This document shows, piece after piece, positions 60,360 through 64,000 of a DNA stretch of 64,000 bases. Where the stretch lies: the NCBI GenBank assembly GCA_026874595.1, contig CM049317.1:38226401-38290400 (forward strand), given 5' to 3'. The DNA is from Sipunculus nudus. Taxonomy: Eukaryota > Annelida > Sipuncula > Golfingiida > Sipunculidae. Every line of letters begins with the position of its first letter. Within the stretch, counting starts at the first letter, position 1. The notes beneath the pieces were generated by a model. That model ran no database searches. It saw only the letters and a program-made list of their open reading frames with translations, and had not been told where the DNA came from. The position numbers were made by a program, and so were the translations under genes.

Positions 60360-60640
60360 GTTATTTGATTCAGGAAGATTTTACTGGCACTACACTCCAA
60401 AGAAAAAAGGTTACATGTGTAAACCCTTCAGGGTTGTTTAGAGTGGAAACGGGGGGGGGGGGGGACCGTTAGAGGTCCAAGGTAAAACCCTCTGGTCAGG
60501 GTTCTTCATTGAAACCTCTCTTGGGGCTCTTTGAGGGACCCTAAAGGTTCTATATGTAACCCTGAATATGGGTGCTTCAAAGAACCCTATAGAAGGGTTC
60601 TCCCTGGAAACATTTTTTTTTCATGACAGGGTTCTTACAG
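60360..60640. repeat. Repeat built of AACCCT/AGGGTT words
   Basis: CACTACACTCCAAAGAAAAAAGG, then many copies of GGGTTCTT, AACCCT and inverses with a poly-G run. It resembles a short foldback or MITE element and is followed by (TA)n. Confidence 0.5.
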
Positions 60641-60645
60641 GGCCA

Positions 60646-60647
<2 letters not shown>

Positions 60648-60709
<62 letters not shown>
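60648..60709. repeat. (TA)n microsatellite
   Basis: About 60 bp of pure TA, followed by poly-C and poly-A runs to about 60,900. Confidence 0.9.
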
Positions 60710-60711
<2 letters not shown>

Positions 60712-60899
60712 GTGCTGTATGGTCTCGGTTTGCTCGTGCCCCCCCCCCTTTCATCAGAAAAAAAACGTTTTTAAGGACTTCAGAAAAAATGTTGCGGCCT
60801 GAACCCCCCCCCCCCTTTTAAAGACCTAGGGACTTATTTTTAGGGTTTTATATGAGTCCTCCTGGACTTACCCCCTCCCCCTCCCCCCCCCCCCCCATT

Positions 60900-62229
60900 T
60901 CCTAAATCCTGGATCCGCCCCTGAGTATATCTGCTGGTATATCTGGTCTGCAGACAACGAAAAACAAAATAGGTGTCTTACCACCGTGCAGTTGTTCATC
61001 GGCTTTTTGTATAAGTCAGAGGTTCAATCACATTTACCGTACTTAATTAATACCATATAAGTTATAAACATAATATACATGTATTATTTTCAATGGTAAA
61101 TCAACACATAAAAAACGTACTGTTACCTTATTTCCTTATTTACCTTGTGTGTGTTACCTTTATTATTAGATCCCTTCTTATTGATAATTAGGTTGAAAAT
61201 GCTGACATTTTGGTTGCATTGTGATACACAATTGTTTGTGCATTATTAATACTTTTATGATTTAGAAATAGCACTGGAATTGATTCAGCAAGTTATACCG
61301 GCACTAACATACACGTGTACGATCAAAATTTCTCAATGGAAAATAAATCGCTTTCATCGGACTAGGTTTGTCATCGGTCTTTTCCAAACGAATTATGTTA
61401 ATAGATGGTTTAATGGACTTCAGTCACAACACAAATAAGTTTCGCATGCTGACTACACTGATCATCCCACTAGTCTTTTCTTACCTTTGTGACCACTTCG
61501 TGTATCTTGATTACATACATTTGCCTCCTCCCCGTAGAAGTTTATGTGATGTCAGTTTATTAGCTTCACTTTGGACTGTAACAGTTGCTGCACAGCCGGC
61601 ATACAGACGTGTGGGAGTATGTTGTGCAAACGGGGACCATATATTTCTATTTAACCCGCTTATAAATATGCATATTTTGCTAAAACAACTAAGTTTTTGC
61701 TTTCTCCGTTCAAATTGACGGCTGTCTTGAAGTCAGATTTAATTGCTCTTGGCGTGTCCAGTTTCTGTGGCCTTCAATCCTGCTATTCTATGATTGGTTC
61801 ACAGCCGATACCTGACACTGTGCAACAAGTAGCCTAAAACAGGACATGTCATATTTCCTTAAAGATCTTGCAGCTAGTACACTTGGATTATGGCACATCT
61901 TGGCATACACATATATGCTACCTGTCGCGCATAATACATATTCCTCAACGTGACTGGTCACACAAGAGTGGCTTGCTGGACATTGCCACATGGAAACGGA
62001 CTGAAGTGTGATTACAGCTATCACGTTAAATGCATCTGAAGTGCATCCATGTGGATTTTAACGCTTCAGTATCAGTAACAATCCTGATTATGATTTCCAG
62101 ATGTATCAAAGGTGATTAATGTTTAGATGTGGGGTGAATCCTAGTCGTATATTTCACATTTAAGATGAAGTCAAAGTGCCTTCCGTGGTACATATTGTCA
62201 CGTGGCTATCACGTTTTTGCCGTTTCTAG
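60900..62229. other. Alpha-galactosidase intron 3, no gene seen
   Basis: Unremarkable intronic sequence; short ORFs (for example 61,368-61,718) have no features. Confidence 0.5.
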
Positions 62230-62404
62230 ATGCACGCGCGCGGGATGAAGCTCGGTATATACGAAGACGTCGGCACCAAGACCTGCGCTGGGTTTCCAGG
62301 GACTCTTGGCAACTACGAGAAGGACGCCCAGACATTCGCACAGTGGCAGATAGATTTCTTAAAGTTCGATGGCTGCAACGCCAACCTGGATCAGATTAAC
62401 GCCG
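62230..62404 (+). CDS. GH27 alpha-galactosidase exon 4 (catalytic nucleophile)
   Basis: Acceptor GTTTCTAG (to 62229), donor GCCG|GTATGT. Encodes [23 protein letters not shown], then FLKFDGC. The Asp of KFDGC (codon 62368-62370) is the family's catalytic nucleophile (Asp170 in human GLA numbering), and the Cys residues flanking it match the family's disulfides. Confidence 0.94.
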
Positions 62405-62629
62405 GTATGTGTATTACATAATAAACTTTGCATTCATCCGATTTACTCAAATATTTTTTTACGATATCGTAATTTAAGTTAAATACTTCATGAAATGATT
62501 TTTGGGGGATGGGATCATTACGCAGTACGGCTACATGAAAATAATATTTCCACATGTGGTTTAATACTTTGTATTTACAAACTAGTCTCTAAATATGTTA
62601 CACATGCATACTATGGATTTTATCTTCAG

Positions 62630-62724
62630 GATACCAGGCCATGGGACATTACTTGAACAAGACAGGTCGACATATTGTTTATGCATGTGAATGGCCCATG
62701 TACGTACAGGCTCACGGAGGCAAG
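62630..62724 (+). CDS. GH27 alpha-galactosidase exon 5 (last visible)
   Basis: Acceptor TATCTTCAG (to 62629), donor GGCAAG|GTATGT. Encodes YQAMGHYLNKTGRHIVYACEW followed by PMYVQAHGGK, matching the 'L..TGR.I.YSCEWP' strand of GH27, including an N-glycosylation-type NKT. The exons with the acid/base Asp and the C-terminal beta domain lie beyond the window. Confidence 0.93.
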
Positions 62725-63105
62725 GTATGTCGAGATTAGTATGCCCCTTGATACACTAAGCTATCTTTTGATACAGGTACACTCAAACTCTTCAATTAAA
62801 GTCTTAGTATCTTCTAAAAACATAAAATGTTATTTTTTTCATTAAAACTACTAGTTTCTTGTTATAACCTCCTTATTAATGAAAATTTAGTGAATCATTA
62901 ACTGAAATGTCCACGACACCTGGGGAATAAACAGGATCGCATGTATACCATGAGGGAATCAACATATTTGTCAGTTGCCGATTGGCTGGAAATAGAGCTA
63001 GAAGTTTATTGACATGCAGTTGATTGTAAAATGTAATACTTGAGCACTGCGTATCTTGATCAGCTGGGCCGTGTTGATTGACACGAACAGAGCAAGCCCG
63101 GGGTT
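62725..63105. other. Alpha-galactosidase intron 5, no gene seen
   Basis: AT-rich intron sequence without recognisable features. Confidence 0.5.
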
Positions 63106-63107
63106 AC

Positions 63108-63830
63108 TTACGCTCTTTACACAGCGCTTTATCTGTAGGCCTACTACCTATATCGTAAGCGCTGTATATTATGACCTCGTATCCTGAATTGCTACACCAG
63201 AGGGGAGCACTGTATTTTTGTCCAATCAGATGAGACCTAGTGCTGGAAGACACAGCCAAGCGAGGAATACACGGAGCCAATGTTGGTCATTTCGTTTTGA
63301 GTGACAGCTCATCGCCCCGGTAACCGTCTGAACAGGCCACAGGCGCAGAGAGAATGGCCCCAGACGTGGTTTGCTTAGGGCCTTGGGCACATAGGATGCC
63401 CGGCCGGTGAGCTGAAATTCAACCGAAACGTAACAACAAAGGCTGCGTGCACACCTCGCTTACTGGTTTCAGTTCTGCAGACAACAGATACATGGCTACG
63501 CTAACACAGTTATAATGTCATAATCGAATCGGTCGATGATGCGAGAATGCAGAGGGAGCAATTAAAATTCGACCATAACCTGCCATCAAGCGGCGCTTGA
63601 AGCGAAGCTATGGGCGGAGCCAGGATGCCTGTCGAGTGTTTGTTTATTGGCATCTGGTTGGCTGCTTGTCACATCATACACACGTTTTTTTGTTTTTTTT
63701 TTTCAGCGGACAACGAACCGCCATCTGGTGTCTAAATTTATCATAAACGGTCAAACAGGCAGCGTGAAAATCAGTTGCTTCTTCAGAAGCGCAAGATTTC
63801 CGCTGCCTCGAGAGCGTAGGGGTAATTTAA
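63108..63830 (+). repeat. Direct copy of the 53.7-54.3 kb segment
   Basis: Same ordered blocks as at 53,680-54,295, diverged by point changes, with an additional insertion at about 63,420-63,705 in this copy. Both copies are in introns of the same gene. Confidence 0.8.
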
Positions 63831-64000
63831 TGGCCTAATTATACCAATGTAGAAAGGGCCGAACCCAGAACAATTCGATAATCGTCACTACCAAACATCT
63901 CTCAATTGATAGAGGATAGTTTTCCTGTAGGATTGATATCTGCTTGGAACATTTTTATCGTGCATATTTAATAAGATAATTTGAATATTTGAATAAATTA

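Overview
The window looks like nuclear DNA of a metazoan, most likely a marine invertebrate and possibly a mollusc. It is AT-rich and intron-rich, packed with degenerate transposons and simple repeats, and contains split host genes. The phylum is an inference from overall style, not from a marker gene.

Its centrepiece is a 32,075-bp virus-like DNA element at about 6,259-38,333. It has 313-bp terminal inverted repeats (TIRs) that I read as identical. It begins AG and ends CT, and is flanked by TATATA on both sides inside a (TA)n tract. It encodes a protein-primed-type family B DNA polymerase, an FtsK/A32-type packaging ATPase, a broken retroviral-type integrase, two paralogous candidate major capsid proteins, and several basic core-like and other virion-like proteins. 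This is the Polinton/Maverick (adintovirus-like) gene set, but the element is much longer than the usual 15-20 kb and carries many extra genes.

Layout of the element: left TIR; ten 90-91-bp tandem repeats holding kappaB-like sites; a leftward transcription unit in which 296 codons are open in two frames at once; an AT-rich ~200-bp-period array with ETS-type CCGGAAGT motifs; a leftward unknown gene; a divergent ETS-site promoter and rightward PolB. Next comes a rightward structural block (ATPase, 844-aa protein, Pro/Arg/Lys-rich core-like ORF with a possible -1 frameshift, WEV-family protein, integrase, small membrane and basic proteins, a 544-aa protein with an LC8-like motif array, and two capsid proteins). 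A leftward RING protein and a rightward tandem PC4-like protein then diverge from a second ETS-rich promoter. Two more WEV-family proteins, two ATGA-linked small genes, a basic protein and the right TIR follow. Almost every gene or gene pair has a TATA box about 35-55 bp before its ATG, often overlapping the previous stop codon. The pattern suggests early genes (ETS sites plus TATA) at the flanks and centre and late structural genes (TATA only).

The element appears to sit inside an intron of a host gene. An exon at 356-579 ends in phase 2 and the next convincing exon at 41,141-41,346 continues in matching phase, followed by a terminal exon at 41,808-42,730. Downstream is a second host gene on the + strand, a GH27 alpha-galactosidase/alpha-N-acetylgalactosaminidase, with five exons visible between 52,125 and 62,724; its 3' end lies outside the window.

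The rest is mobile and repetitive DNA: an antisense LINE (about 4.4-6.2 kb), a Tigger/pogo element abutting the virus-like element through the same TA tract, two foldback elements sharing TACGGTGG-type ends, CR1/L2-like and other non-LTR remnants (47-49.7 kb), a Gypsy gag fragment, a tRNA-like SINE, minisatellites, and repeats in the alpha-galactosidase introns.
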